Numbered from the stretch's first letter, positions 36,427 through 44,518 are shown. The stretch: DNA of 47,407 nt from Streptomyces huasconensis (GCA_004010275.1 RBWT01000044.1:1-47407), one strand, 5' to 3'. A program made the numbers and translations. Notes: a model not told the origin generated them from the letters alone.

Positions 36427-37878
36427 GTGAGCACCGAGAACGAGGGCAACGCGGTACCGAAGGCGCCGTCCGCACCTCCCGTGCCGGTGGACGCTCCCGC
36501 TGTTTCCGCCGCCTCCGCCGCCTCCCCTGACTCCGCTGCTGCTGCCGCCGATTCCCGTACCGCCGCGGGGTCGGTTCCTCCCGGGGCTTCCGGGGTTCCT
36601 GGGGGTGCCGGCGACCCGGGGGCCGGTGCCGGGTCCGCGGCCGCTGGTGCGTGGCCGCCTCCGCAGCCGCCGAGCGTCCCGTCGTACGCCGCGGGGGGGC
36701 GGCTCCGGTTCCGGCTGGGGCGCCTCGTACCAGCCGCAGGAGCCGAAGCCCGGGCGCCGGCGCGGCGGGCTGGTCGCCGGGGTGCTCGCGCCGCCCAGAT
36801 CGCGGGCGGCGTCGGCGGTGGCATCGGCTACTGGGCCGCGGAGCGGAACGACAACGAAACCGGTTCGACCACGGTCGCCGCCGCGGACACGCCCGCCGAC
36901 CTGAAGCGCGAGCCGGGCTCGGTCGCCAGGATCGCGAACGACGCGCTGCCGAGCGTCGTCACCATCGAGGCCCAGAGCGGCAGCGGCGAGGGCGGCACGG
37001 GCACCGGCTTCGTCTACGACAAGCAGGGCCACATCCTCACCAACAACCACGTGGTGGCATCGGCCGCCGAGGGCGGCAAGCTCCAGGCGACGTTCTCCAA
37101 CGGCAAGAAGTACGCCGCTGAGGTCGTCGGCCGCGCCGAGGGTTACGACGTGGCGGTCATCAAGCTCAAGGACACCCCGGGCGACCTGAAGCCGCTGCCC
37201 CTCGGCAACTCCGACCGGGTGGCCGTCGGCGACTCCACGATCGCGATCGGCGCCCCCTTCGGCCTCTCGAACACGGTCACCACGGGCATCATCAGCGCCA
37301 AGAACCGCCCGGTGACCTCCAGCGACGGCGGGCAGAGCGGCAAGAGCTCGTACATGAGCGCCCTGCAGACCGACGCCTCCATCAACCCCGGCAACTCCGG
37401 CGGCCCGCTCCTGGACGGCCGCGGCGCGGTGATCGGCATCAACTCCGCCATCAAGCCGGCCGACAGCAGCGGCCTCGGCGGCTCCGGCCAGTCGGGCTCC
37501 ATCGGCCTCGGCTTCGCGATCCCCGTGAACCAGGCGAAGAACGTCGCACAGCAGCTGATCAAGACCGGCCAGCCGGTCTACCCCGTGATCGGTGCCTCGG
37601 TCTCGCTCCAGCAGGAGAACTCGAACGGCGCGACGATCTCCCGGGAGGGCGTGGGCGGTTCGGACGCGATCACCCCGAACGGCCCGGCGGACAAGGCCGG
37701 TCTCAGGCCCGGTGACGTCATCACGAAGCTGGACGACACGGTGATCGACAGCGGCCCGACCCTGATCGGCCAGATCTGGACCCACAAGCCGGGCGACACG
37801 GTCAAGATCACCTACGAGCGCGACGGCAAGGAGCACACGGTCGACGTGACCCTGGGCGAGCGCAAGGGCGACAGCTGA
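36427..37878 (+). CDS. HtrA/DegP-like membrane-anchored serine protease with PDZ domain (local double frameshift)
   Basis: A proline/alanine-rich cytoplasmic tail (1-95) is followed by one membrane helix, a trypsin-like domain with catalytic His208 (TNNHVV), Asp241 (GYDVAVIKL) and Ser324 (NPGNSGGP), and a C-terminal PDZ domain (ADKAGLRPGDVITKLDDTVI). Such proteases handle misfolded envelope proteins. Between about 36697 and 36790 the printed frame reads as basic nonsense, whereas the next frame gives the expected WGASYQPQEPKPGRRRGGLVAG and the helix start, so two compensating indels (one in a run of eight G) are likely. GTG 36427 has GAGGAGA upstream. Confidence 0.88.
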   Translation: MSTENEGNAVPKAPSAPPVPVDAPAVSAASAASPDSAAAAADSRTAAGSVPPGASGVPGGAGDPGAGAGSAAAGAWPPPQPPSVPSYAAGGRLRFRLGRLVPAAGAEARAPARRAGRRGARAAQIAGGVGGGIGYWAAERNDNETGSTTVAAADTPADLKREPGSVARIANDALPSVVTIEAQSGSGEGGTGTGFVYDKQGHILTNNHVVASAAEGGKLQATFSNGKKYAAEVVGRAEGYDVAVIKLKDTPGDLKPLPLGNSDRVAVGDSTIAIGAPFGLSNTVTTGIISAKNRPVTSSDGGQSGKSSYMSALQTDASINPGNSGGPLLDGRGAVIGINSAIKPADSSGLGGSGQSGSIGLGFAIPVNQAKNVAQQLIKTGQPVYPVIGASVSLQQENSNGATISREGVGGSDAITPNGPADKAGLRPGDVITKLDDTVIDSGPTLIGQIWTHKPGDTVKITYERDGKEHTVDVTLGERKGDS

Positions 37879-37916
37879 GCCGCTGCTCCGCCGACGCCCC
37901 AACCCGCTAGTCTTGT

Positions 37917-37953
37917 CCCCGCGCCGTCCCGGTTCCCGGTGACCGGCGCGGGG
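37917..37953 (+). terminator. Hairpin after the protease, reaching into the tRNA gene
   Basis: CCCCGCGCCG (37917-37926) pairs with CGGCGCGGGG (37944-37953) over a 17-base loop. The last two bases overlap the 5' end of tRNA-Ser(UGA). It may end the protease transcript or take part in processing of a joint transcript. Confidence 0.55.
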
Positions 37954-38036
37954 TGGGTTGCCCGAGCGGCCTAAGGGAACGGTCTTGAAAACCGTCGTGG
38001 CGCGAGTCACCGTGGGTTCAAATCCCACACCCACCG
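37952..38036 (+). tRNA. tRNA-Ser(UGA)
   Basis: The 85-base class II tRNA has acceptor GGTGGGT/ACCCACC, anticodon loop CTTGAAA with anticodon TGA at 37986-37988, long variable arm and T arm GTGGG-TTCAAAT-CCCAC. Discriminator G, no CCA encoded. It reads UCA and, by wobble, other UCN codons. The DNA right of it looks accessory, and tRNA 3' ends are common integration sites, but I found no second copy of its 3' end in the window. Confidence 0.95.
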
Positions 38037-38182
38037 CAGAGATTGACGCCCCTGACCAGGTGTGACGGTCGGGGGCCGTTGCTGGTGGCGTTGGCGGTGC
38101 TTGGTGCGGGAGTACCGCCGGGGGCCTGTCCGTCGGGGAGCGGTCCGGCGGATGTGGGGCGTGGTCGTGGTAGAGAGTCGGC

Positions 38183-38875
38183 GTGAAGGCCCTGCGAAGC
38201 ATCGACTCGACGCTGCCGAGTGAGCGGCGTCCCGAGTGGGTCTGGTACGCGTCCTACGGATCGAACATGCACCCGGAGCGCCTTGCCGCGTATATCCGGG
38301 GTGGGCGCCCTCCGGGGGCGGCGAAGGAGTACCCGGGATGCCGCGACCCTGCCCTGCCCGTGAAATCGGTCCCGGTGGAGCTGACCGGGGCCATGTACTT
38401 CGCGACCGAGTCACCGGTGTGGGGAGGAGGCAGGGCCTTCTACGACCCGCAGGTGAGCGGGCGGGTGCTGGCCAGGGCTCATCTGGTGACGGCGGAGCAG
38501 TTCGCGGACATCGCGGCTCAGGAGATGTACCGGCAGCCGGGCACCGACCTCGATCTGACGGAGGCGCTCACGCGGGGGCGTGCCGTACTGGGGGCAGGCC
38601 GGTACGAGACGTTGGTGTGCGCCGGCCAGGTCGACCGCATGCCCGTGCTGACTTTCACGGCCCCTTGGGGCATGGCAGACGTCCGGGGCGTTCCCCCGTC
38701 GCTCCCCTACCTTCGCTTCCTGACCCTTGGCCTCCTGTCGGCCGGCGCGTGGGACAGGGGAGCGATCGCCGCGTACGTCGCAGCCTGCCCGGGAGTGGCA
38801 GGACACTGGTCGGAACAGGGCATCGCCGATCTCCTGGAGGGGCTGGATCGGGCTCATCAAGGGGGTCGGGCGTGA
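38183..38875 (+). CDS. Gamma-glutamylcyclotransferase-fold protein
   Basis: The YGSNM motif (WYASYGSNMHPERL) near the N-terminus and the following RGGRPPGA, FATESPVWGGGRAFYDP and RYETLVCAGQVDRMPVLTFTAP are typical of the GGCT-like (BtrG/AIG2) fold. Streptomyces homologues are, as I recall, often labelled histone deacetylase, which I think is a misannotation. Exact activity unknown. GTG 38183 is likely but without a strong ribosome site. A hairpin GGCGG/CCGCC (38890-38907) follows the stop. Confidence 0.7.
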   Translation: MKALRSIDSTLPSERRPEWVWYASYGSNMHPERLAAYIRGGRPPGAAKEYPGCRDPALPVKSVPVELTGAMYFATESPVWGGGRAFYDPQVSGRVLARAHLVTAEQFADIAAQEMYRQPGTDLDLTEALTRGRAVLGAGRYETLVCAGQVDRMPVLTFTAPWGMADVRGVPPSLPYLRFLTLGLLSAGAWDRGAIAAYVAACPGVAGHWSEQGIADLLEGLDRAHQGGRA

Positions 38876-39348
38876 CGTAAAACCCCTGGGGCGGCAGGAT
38901 TTCCGCCTTAGGTCATTGGTCATCGCGCGAGCCGGGAGGGCGAAGGAGGCCGTAAGAGTGAATGTGCGTGCCTGACACTATGGGCACCCTTACTTTATCT
39001 TTCTACGCGGATAGAATACGGGGGGAACAAGGCTTCCGCGTTAACTGGCAGTGGTCTCGAACTGTGTAAGAAATCCCCCGGTCGGTAGTCGGAGGGCGGT
39101 GAACCTCCAGCTCAGAGGGGGTCACGGAAAATCTTGCGGGCGCTCGCCCCGCAATTCCCCGGACTCGTACACAGGTCTTCTTGCTCGTTGCACATAGTGG
39201 TAGGCGGGTCATCCCCAGAGCCTGCTGGTCAGCAGATCGTCACGGGTTCACGCGCTGTCGCTATTGCCGCTGACGGGTGGCGTGGTCGTCAAAAGGCGGC
39301 CCCCGCTGGCACGGGAGCCGCCCTGACCCCACTTCAGAGAGGTCAGTC
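38876..39348. other. 473-bp AT-richer gap, possible relic of a mobile element
   Basis: No gene is supported. The base composition is clearly less GC-rich than that of neighbouring genes. It holds a dyad TTCTA-CGCGGA-TAGAA (39001-39016) overlapping a possible -10 element TAGAAT (39012-39017), which looks like a promoter with a repressor site, but the next plus-strand gene starts 330 bases away. An 11-bp hairpin with one mismatch is at 39295-39322. Confidence 0.5.
39295..39322 (+). terminator. Hairpin just upstream of the small membrane protein gene
   Basis: GGCGGCCCCCG (39295-39305) and CGGGAGCCGCC (39312-39322) pair with one mismatch over a six-base loop, 26 bases before ATG 39349. It could be an attenuator, or the terminator of a lost upstream gene. 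Confidence 0.5.
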
Positions 39349-39630
39349 ATGACGGTATTCACGAACGCCGAAGGCGTGGACTTCAGAAAGTCCCCTACTG
39401 TCGAACCCGCCCTGCCGCTCCGGGGCGCCGAGCTGACGCGGAGACGGGGGCGGGGGCTGCTGCTGATCGGCGGGGTCGTCGCCGTGGGCTTCGGGGTCGT
39501 GGCCCTGGTGCTGGCCTTCCCGCTTCTCGCGGCCCCGATCGGCACCGCCACCGGAGTGGTCGCCGTGCTCGTACCGCTGATCCACAAGGCGGAGGGCGGT
39601 GAGTCCTCCGACGGGGGAAGCGGCGGATGA
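39349..39630 (+). CDS. Small membrane protein, 93 aa, unknown
   Basis: ATG 39349 has GAGAGG six bases upstream. The protein has a short N-terminal soluble part, a basic stretch (ELTRRRGRG) and a hairpin of two hydrophobic helices (LLLIGGVVAVGFGVVALVLAFPLL and APIGTATGVVAVLVPLI), ending in a Gly/Ser tail. No family recognised. It is followed by a strong bidirectional terminator. Confidence 0.65.
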   Translation: MTVFTNAEGVDFRKSPTVEPALPLRGAELTRRRGRGLLLIGGVVAVGFGVVALVLAFPLLAAPIGTATGVVAVLVPLIHKAEGGESSDGGSGG

Positions 39631-39683
39631 GCCGCAAGCCTTGCGTGGTTGTTGGAGAAGCCGCGTTGCCCGCCACGTGGTTG

Positions 39684-39717
39684 GTAAGGGGCGTCCGCAA
39701 TGGCGGACGCCCCTTAC
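39684..39717. terminator. Strong bidirectional terminator
   Basis: Arms GTAAGGGGCGTCCGC (39684-39698) and exact complement (39703-39717) with a four-base loop AATG: a 15-bp perfect stem between the converging small membrane protein and Prim-Pol genes. Confidence 0.9.
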
Positions 39718-39789
39718 GCGACTTACGTGTGGCCCTAGGGGGGCGTGGTAGGCCTAGGTAGGCCTGTGTGGGCGGCTTGTTCGGCCCGT

Positions 39790-40821
39790 TCACGGTCGCC
39801 CTGTGAGACGTGCCGCCGAGGCGATCGTCGAGTGGGCCTCGCGGTGCGTGAGGCCGACGCGGACCGCCGCGGCCGTGAGTTGGGGGGCCAAGGCCTCGCC
39901 GATGCCGTTCTCGTAGGCACGGCAAGCGGCCCAGAAGAGGCGGGTGTTGCGCTGGCCTTCGTGCGCCGCGAGGACGAACTGCACCAGCCCTTGGCCTTGT
40001 TGGGCGGCCGCGCCGGAGGCGACTGGGCCGGGACCGGCCGTGTGGATACCAGCCGTGCCGGGGCCGGCCTGTGGGGGCGCCGCGTGATGGGTGCGAGGCG
40101 GAGGCATGAGCAGGCGCAGCAGCGCCGGTGGGCAGGGTGCGGGCGGCAGGTGGGCGGTGCCGGGCACGGTGCCGTAGACGCCGTGTTCGGTACGGGAGCC
40201 GGGGCCGACGAGGTAGCCGCCTGCGCCGCGGATGTCGATGCCGGGCGCGAGGCGGCCCGCGGAGTTGGGGACCACGGCTTCGGGTGGCCCGGAAAGCCAG
40301 ATGTGGCGGCCGCCGCTCGGCGTGGTCACGACGACGGTCTCCGGGATCGTGAACAGGTGGCGCAGTGCCAGTTCCCGCAGGGCCGCGGAGGCGTCCGCGC
40401 CGGACTTGGTGTCGAGGTCGACGCCGATCAGATGGTGTGGGGGCAGCCCACAGGCGATGCCGTAACCGGTGGCCCACGGGGCGGCGGCGAACAGCTCACG
40501 GATGCGCCGCGGGTCGGTCGACGCGTCGTACACGCCGTGGCCGGGGCGGCCGCATTCGCCGTGGCAGGGCGGCGGCAGCCGGGGGCCGGCATCACGGGCC
40601 TCCGGGCCATGGGCTGCCGGGTGACAGTCCTCTGGGGCGTGGTCCTCCGGGGCAGGGACCTGCGGGTCACGGATCTCCGGGTCACGGATCTCGGCGTGGT
40701 GAGGGGACCGCAGGGCCGGGAGCTTGGTGCGGGAGAGCGGGATCACCGCGAGGCCTCGCTCGGCGGCGGACAGGGCGTGGGCGAGCGCGAGGGTGGTGAC
40801 ATGGCGGTCGGTGATGGCCAT
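39790..40821 (-). CDS. Prim-Pol (bifunctional DNA primase/polymerase) domain protein
   Basis: The 343-residue protein has an archaeo-eukaryotic-type Prim-Pol domain (about 10-225): ALSAAERGLAVIPLSRTKLPAL, CHGECGRPGHGVYDAST, GYGIACG, catalytic GVDLDTKSG (D-x-D), TPSGGRHIWL and APGIDIRGAGGYLVGPGS. A C-terminal helical region follows (RNTRLFWAACRAYENG, REAHSTIASAARLTG), as in the usual C-terminal partner domain. No helicase domain. Such genes are common in phages and integrative elements and can act in repair or replication. A low-complexity insert (PEIRDPQVPAPEDHAPED, from DNA repeats near 40660-40690) interrupts the domain. Confidence 0.8.
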   Translation of the reverse strand: MAITDRHVTTLALAHALSAAERGLAVIPLSRTKLPALRSPHHAEIRDPEIRDPQVPAPEDHAPEDCHPAAHGPEARDAGPRLPPPCHGECGRPGHGVYDASTDPRRIRELFAAAPWATGYGIACGLPPHHLIGVDLDTKSGADASAALRELALRHLFTIPETVVVTTPSGGRHIWLSGPPEAVVPNSAGRLAPGIDIRGAGGYLVGPGSRTEHGVYGTVPGTAHLPPAPCPPALLRLLMPPPRTHHAAPPQAGPGTAGIHTAGPGPVASGAAAQQGQGLVQFVLAAHEGQRNTRLFWAACRAYENGIGEALAPQLTAAAVRVGLTHREAHSTIASAARLTGRP

Positions 40822-41245
40822 GGCTTCATTTTCGTACGTACGTTCGAAGAAGGGAAGAGGGGGCGAGGGTCGGGTGGCTCGGAGATGAGGGCTCAGAGGT
40901 GAAAAGCGCCCCCTTCTTGAGGATGCCGAGAGTGTCTGGCGGAACGCTTCGCCCCTTGTGGCGCCTGGGCGAGGCCGGGGCGGGAGCAGGCCGGGGGCGG
41001 ATCACGAGGGGTGGATGTGAGGCTGTGCCATGGGTGCGAGGCGCACAGCACGTTTATCGACACGCCCTCACGCTTGCGGGGGAATCGGGGCTTGCGGCGT
41101 GGTTCGCCGAGGGTCGGTGGGCAACTCTGATCCCGCGACGTCGTGCAGCACTCCGGGGCGGTCGGCCAACTGCCCAGGGGGACCCGTGTTTCTCGGTACT
41201 CCCGGCCCACCGCCGGCGCGTACCTCCTGCTCTGGAGGAATAGAC
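40822..41245. other. 424-bp divergent region with a long leader for the small secreted protein
   Basis: No gene is supported. Near the Prim-Pol start is a ten-base palindrome CGTACGTACG (40833-40842). The right half could be a long, structured 5' leader of the secreted-protein gene; I could not match it to a riboswitch family by eye. Confidence 0.45.
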
Positions 41246-41557
41246 ATGGCACGTATCCGTACCGCCCGAGTCGTCGCGGCCGCCGCCGCCCTCCCGCTTG
41301 TCGCCGCGCTCTTCTCGGGCGCCGCGATGGCCGACAGTGGCGCGTTCGCGAACGACGGATCGAACGCGGGAGCGGCAGCCGTGGACGACAGTGGCGTCGG
41401 CGGCAACAACCACGGCAACTCGACGACCACGCAGCAGCAGGCCGTCGGCGACAGTGCCTCGAACCAGAACAGCACCGCGCAGGTCGAGGGCTCGGCGTTC
41501 ACGGCGATCGACCAGTCGAGCCACGACGTCACGGTGAACTTCACCCACCTCTGGTGA
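41246..41557 (+). CDS. Small secreted protein rich in N, Q, S and G, 103 aa
   Basis: ATG 41246 has a strong GGAGGA six bases upstream. A signal peptide (residues 1-29, RVVAAAAALPLVAALFSGAAMA) is followed by about 74 residues rich in Asn, Gln, Ser, Gly and Thr with the pattern GSNAG, GGNNHGNSTTTQQQ, SNQNSTAQVEGSAF and no cysteine. The composition recalls surface proteins that form fibres (rodlin-like), but I see no clear homology to chaplins or rodlins. A terminator follows at 41625. Confidence 0.7.
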   Translation: MARIRTARVVAAAAALPLVAALFSGAAMADSGAFANDGSNAGAAAVDDSGVGGNNHGNSTTTQQQAVGDSASNQNSTAQVEGSAFTAIDQSSHDVTVNFTHLW

Positions 41558-41624
41558 GCCGACGGCCTCCGGAAGCGATGGGGATGGCTTCCAGGGGGCC
41601 ACGGCGTGGGGTGTGACAGGTCTG

Positions 41625-41652
41625 GTGCGGCGGCGCTTCGGTGCCGCCGCAC
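41625..41652 (+). terminator. Terminator after the small secreted protein gene
   Basis: GTGCGGCGGC (41625-41634), eight-base loop containing GCTTCGGT, then exact complement (41643-41652), 67 bases after the stop. Confidence 0.85.
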
Positions 41653-41706
41653 TGCTGTGTCCGGGCCTCGAACGTGGCGACGCGAACTCTTGACAGCAAT
41701 GCGCTA

Positions 41707-41723
41707 TCTGACGGACAGTCAGA
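41707..41723. promoter_or_regulatory. TetR-type operator upstream of the MaoC/DUF35 operon
   Basis: TCTGACGGACAGTCAGA has perfect six-base arms around GGACA. TTGACA lies just upstream at 41691-41696. The position is 51 bases before the first possible start (GTG 41758). Dyads of this kind precede fatty acid and acyl-CoA genes in actinobacteria and bind TetR-family repressors; the regulator gene is not in the window. Confidence 0.6.
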
Positions 41724-41823
41724 AACCTTGCCGGTACGAAATGGAGAGGCCGCCCCCGTGCACCTCGCCTCCACCGAGAAAGTGGGCCATGTACGGGCGG
41801 CTCGGCATGCGGAGGGGACGTCG

Positions 41824-43302
41824 GTGAGCAGCGACAGCACGGTGCGGGGGGCCGCATCCGACGCGGGGCGTGACATGGCGTACAACGCGGTGCGTGACAT
41901 CCCGTACGACGACTTGAAGGCATTCGAGGGCAGGGCCGCGGCGGAGGCCGGGATCGGCAAGGACCTGGTCAACGTACCCATGATCAGACACTGGTGCGAG
42001 GCCATGGGAGACACCCATCCCGCCTACGCGGGCGCGGACCCGATCGCGCCTCCCACGATGATGCAGGCCTGGACGATGGGCGGCCTCTCCGGTCACGAGG
42101 GCCGGTCGGACGCGTACGACGAGCTGTTCGGGCTGCTCGACGGCGCGGGGTACACCTCGGTGGTCGCCACCGACTGCGAGCAGGAGTACGTGCGGGCGCT
42201 GCGCCCCGGGGACGAGATCAGCTTCGACGCGGTGATCGAGTCGGTGTCGGAGCGCAAGACGACCAAGCTCGGCACGGGCCACTTCGTCACCACGCGGATG
42301 GACATCCGGGCCGGCGGCGAACTCGCCGGGACGCACCGCTTCCGCATCCTCAAGTACGCCCCGGCGCGGCGAAAGCCGAAGGGCAAACGTCCCCGCCCGG
42401 TGATCAACCGCGACAACGCGGGATTCTGGGAGGGCGTCGCCGCGCATCGCCTGCTGATCCAGCGTTGCGGCGGCTGCGGGGAGCTGCGCTTTCCTTGGCT
42501 GCCCGGCTGCAACGCCTGCGGATCACCCGAGTGGGACACGATCGAGGCGAGCGGCGAAGGCACCGTCTATTCGTACGTCGTGATGCACCACCCGCCCTTC
42601 CCGGCGTTCGATCCCCCCTACGCGGTGGGCCTCATCGAGCTGGCGGAAGGCGTGCGGATCGTCAGCAACGTCATTGGGGTGCCGTACGACAAGGTGCGGG
42701 TCGGTCTGCCGGTGCGGCTTGAATTCCAGAGGGTGGACGAGGAGTTGGAGCTGCCCTTGTTCCGGGCTCTGGGGGGAGGCCCGCCCTTCACCAGCGGTGG
42801 CGAGCCCTTCGGCAGCGGCGGCGAACCATCCGTCGGCGGCGGTGAGCCCTGCGCCGGAGGTGGCGCGCTCGTGGAGGGCGGGCCGGGCGGTGCTCTGAGG
42901 GTCGGTGAGGAGTTGCCGGCGCTGGAGATCCCGATCACCCGCATCCTGATCGTCGCCGGGGCCATCGCGTCCCGCGACTACCAGGACGTGCACCACGACG
43001 CGGAACTCGCGAAGGCCAAGGGCTCCCCCGACATCTTCATGAACATCCTGACGACCAACGGCCTGATCGGCCGCTACATCACGGACCGGTTCGGCCCCAC
43101 GGCGGTCCTGCGCACGGTGGCGATACGCCTCGGCGCGCCCAACTACCCCGGGGACACCATGGTCCTGAGCGGCACGGTCGAGGCGGTCGACAACGGTCCT
43201 GATGGCGTGACAGCCATGGTCAAGGTCGTCGGAACCAACGGCATCGGCAAGCACGTCACCGGCACGGTGGCCGTGACCCTTCCGCCAGGGGGTACCGCAT
43301 GA
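41824..43302 (+). CDS. Fusion of MaoC-like N domain, DUF35 (Zn ribbon-OB fold) and MaoC hydratase (ChsH2-ChsH1-like)
   Basis: In order: a hot-dog FAS1-like MaoC domain (about 30-190; IRHWCEAMGDTHPAY, GTGHFVTTRMDIRAGGELAGTHRFRILKY); a DUF35 zinc ribbon with four Cys (CGGCGELRFPWLPGCNACGS) and OB fold (about 200-320); a Gly-rich linker of SGGEP-type repeats (about 318-355); and a C-terminal MaoC hydratase with catalytic Asp/His in RDYQDVHHD. In mycobacteria ChsH2 (MaoC-DUF35) and ChsH1 (MaoC) are separate subunits of one hydratase for steroid side-chain enoyl-CoA; here they are one chain of 492 aa. I use GTG 41824 (GGAGGGG six bases upstream); GTG 41758 is also possible. The stop overlaps the thiolase start (ATGA). 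Confidence 0.85.
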   Translation: MSSDSTVRGAASDAGRDMAYNAVRDIPYDDLKAFEGRAAAEAGIGKDLVNVPMIRHWCEAMGDTHPAYAGADPIAPPTMMQAWTMGGLSGHEGRSDAYDELFGLLDGAGYTSVVATDCEQEYVRALRPGDEISFDAVIESVSERKTTKLGTGHFVTTRMDIRAGGELAGTHRFRILKYAPARRKPKGKRPRPVINRDNAGFWEGVAAHRLLIQRCGGCGELRFPWLPGCNACGSPEWDTIEASGEGTVYSYVVMHHPPFPAFDPPYAVGLIELAEGVRIVSNVIGVPYDKVRVGLPVRLEFQRVDEELELPLFRALGGGPPFTSGGEPFGSGGEPSVGGGEPCAGGGALVEGGPGGALRVGEELPALEIPITRILIVAGAIASRDYQDVHHDAELAKAKGSPDIFMNILTTNGLIGRYITDRFGPTAVLRTVAIRLGAPNYPGDTMVLSGTVEAVDNGPDGVTAMVKVVGTNGIGKHVTGTVAVTLPPGGTA

Positions 43303-44465
43303 GTCTCCGTACGCGCGACGGCCTCGGGGGCAAGGCGGCGATCGTCGGGATCGGGGCGACGGAGTTCTCCAAGGACTCCGGCCGCAGTGAACTGAGGCTG
43401 GCCGTGGAAGCGGTACGGGCGGCGCTCGATGACGCGGGGCTGTCCCCCGCCGATGTCGACGGCATGGTCACGTTCACCATGGACACCAACCCCGAGATCA
43501 CGGTCGCCCAGGCGGCCGGGATCGGGGAGCTGTCCTTCTTCTCCCGCGTCCACTACGGCGGCGGTGCGGCCTGCGCCACCATCCAGCAGGCGGCGCTCGC
43601 CGTGGCGACCGGTGTGGCCGAAGTCGTCGTCTGTTACCGCGCGTTCAACGAACGGTCGGGACGGCGGTTCGGCTCCGGGGTGCAACGACGCGAACCCTCC
43701 GCCGAGGGCGCGGCGCTCGGCTGGTCCCTGCCGTTCGGCCTGCTGACCCCCGCGTCCTGGGTGGCGATGGCGGCCCAGCGCTATCTCCACACGTACGGCC
43801 TGACCGCGGACGCCTTCGGCCCTGTGGCCGTGACGGACCGGAAGTACGCGGCGACGAACCCGGCCGCCTACTTCCACGGCAAGCCGATCACCCTCGCCGA
43901 TCACGCCGCCTCGCGCTGGATCGTCGAACCCTTGCGGCTCCTGGACTGCTGCCAGGAGACGGACGGTGGCCAGGCGATCGTCGTCACGAGCGTGGAGCGG
44001 GCCCGCGATCTCCCGCATCCCCCCGCCGTGATCACGGCGGCGGCTCAGGGGGCGGGCCGGGCACAGGAGCAGATGACCGGCTTCTACCGCGGCGATCTGA
44101 GCGGGCTGCCCGAGATGAGCGTCGTGGCGCAACAGCTGTGGCGCACATCAGGGCTCGCCCCGTCCGAAGTCGATGTGGGCATCCTCTACGACCACTTCAC
44201 GCCGTTCGTCCTGATGCAGCTGGAGGAGTTCGGGTTCTGCGAGCCGGGCGAGGCCACGGGGTTCGTGGCGGAGGAGCGGCTGCCGCTCAACACCCACGGC
44301 GGGCAGCTCGGGGAGGCGTACCTGCACGGGATGAACGGCGTGGCGGAGGCCGTCCGCCAGATACGCGGCACATCCGTGAACCAGATACCCGGCGCCGCGC
44401 ACACGCTGGTCACCGCGGGCACCGGCGTCCCCACATCGGGGCTGATTCTGGGGTCGGACGGCTGA
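43299..44465 (+). CDS. Ltp2-like thiolase-fold lipid-transfer protein / retro-aldolase
   Basis: The 388-residue protein has the SCP-x/Ltp2 thiolase fold: AAIVGIGATEFSKDSGRSELRLAVEAVRAAL, HYGGGAACATIQQAALAV, ALGWSLPFGLLTPASWVAMAAQRY, the central DCCQETDGGQAIVV, VGILYDHFTPFVLMQLEEFGFC, LPLNTHGGQLGEAYLHGMNG and a C-terminal glycine-rich turn. Ltp2 proteins split a C-C bond of beta-hydroxyacyl-CoA formed by ChsH1/ChsH2 and need the DUF35 domain as partner, which is encoded just upstream with ATGA overlap. The substrate here need not be a steroid. It is the last gene of the two-gene operon. Confidence 0.83.
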   Translation: MSLRTRDGLGGKAAIVGIGATEFSKDSGRSELRLAVEAVRAALDDAGLSPADVDGMVTFTMDTNPEITVAQAAGIGELSFFSRVHYGGGAACATIQQAALAVATGVAEVVVCYRAFNERSGRRFGSGVQRREPSAEGAALGWSLPFGLLTPASWVAMAAQRYLHTYGLTADAFGPVAVTDRKYAATNPAAYFHGKPITLADHAASRWIVEPLRLLDCCQETDGGQAIVVTSVERARDLPHPPAVITAAAQGAGRAQEQMTGFYRGDLSGLPEMSVVAQQLWRTSGLAPSEVDVGILYDHFTPFVLMQLEEFGFCEPGEATGFVAEERLPLNTHGGQLGEAYLHGMNGVAEAVRQIRGTSVNQIPGAAHTLVTAGTGVPTSGLILGSDG

Positions 44466-44518
44466 ACGTGCCGCGTGTCCCGGCCTGAGTCGCGGTGCGG
44501 TGGCCGTTCACTCACCGT

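Noticed and set aside
36184..38202. A 672-codon minus-strand frame across the protease and tRNA
   Set aside because: It is the complement of a strongly biased coding sequence and runs through a tRNA gene.
41100..41200. Possible riboswitch in the leader of the small secreted protein
   Set aside because: I could not fit the sequence to any riboswitch consensus I know (c-di-AMP, SAM, cobalamin, glycine) by eye.
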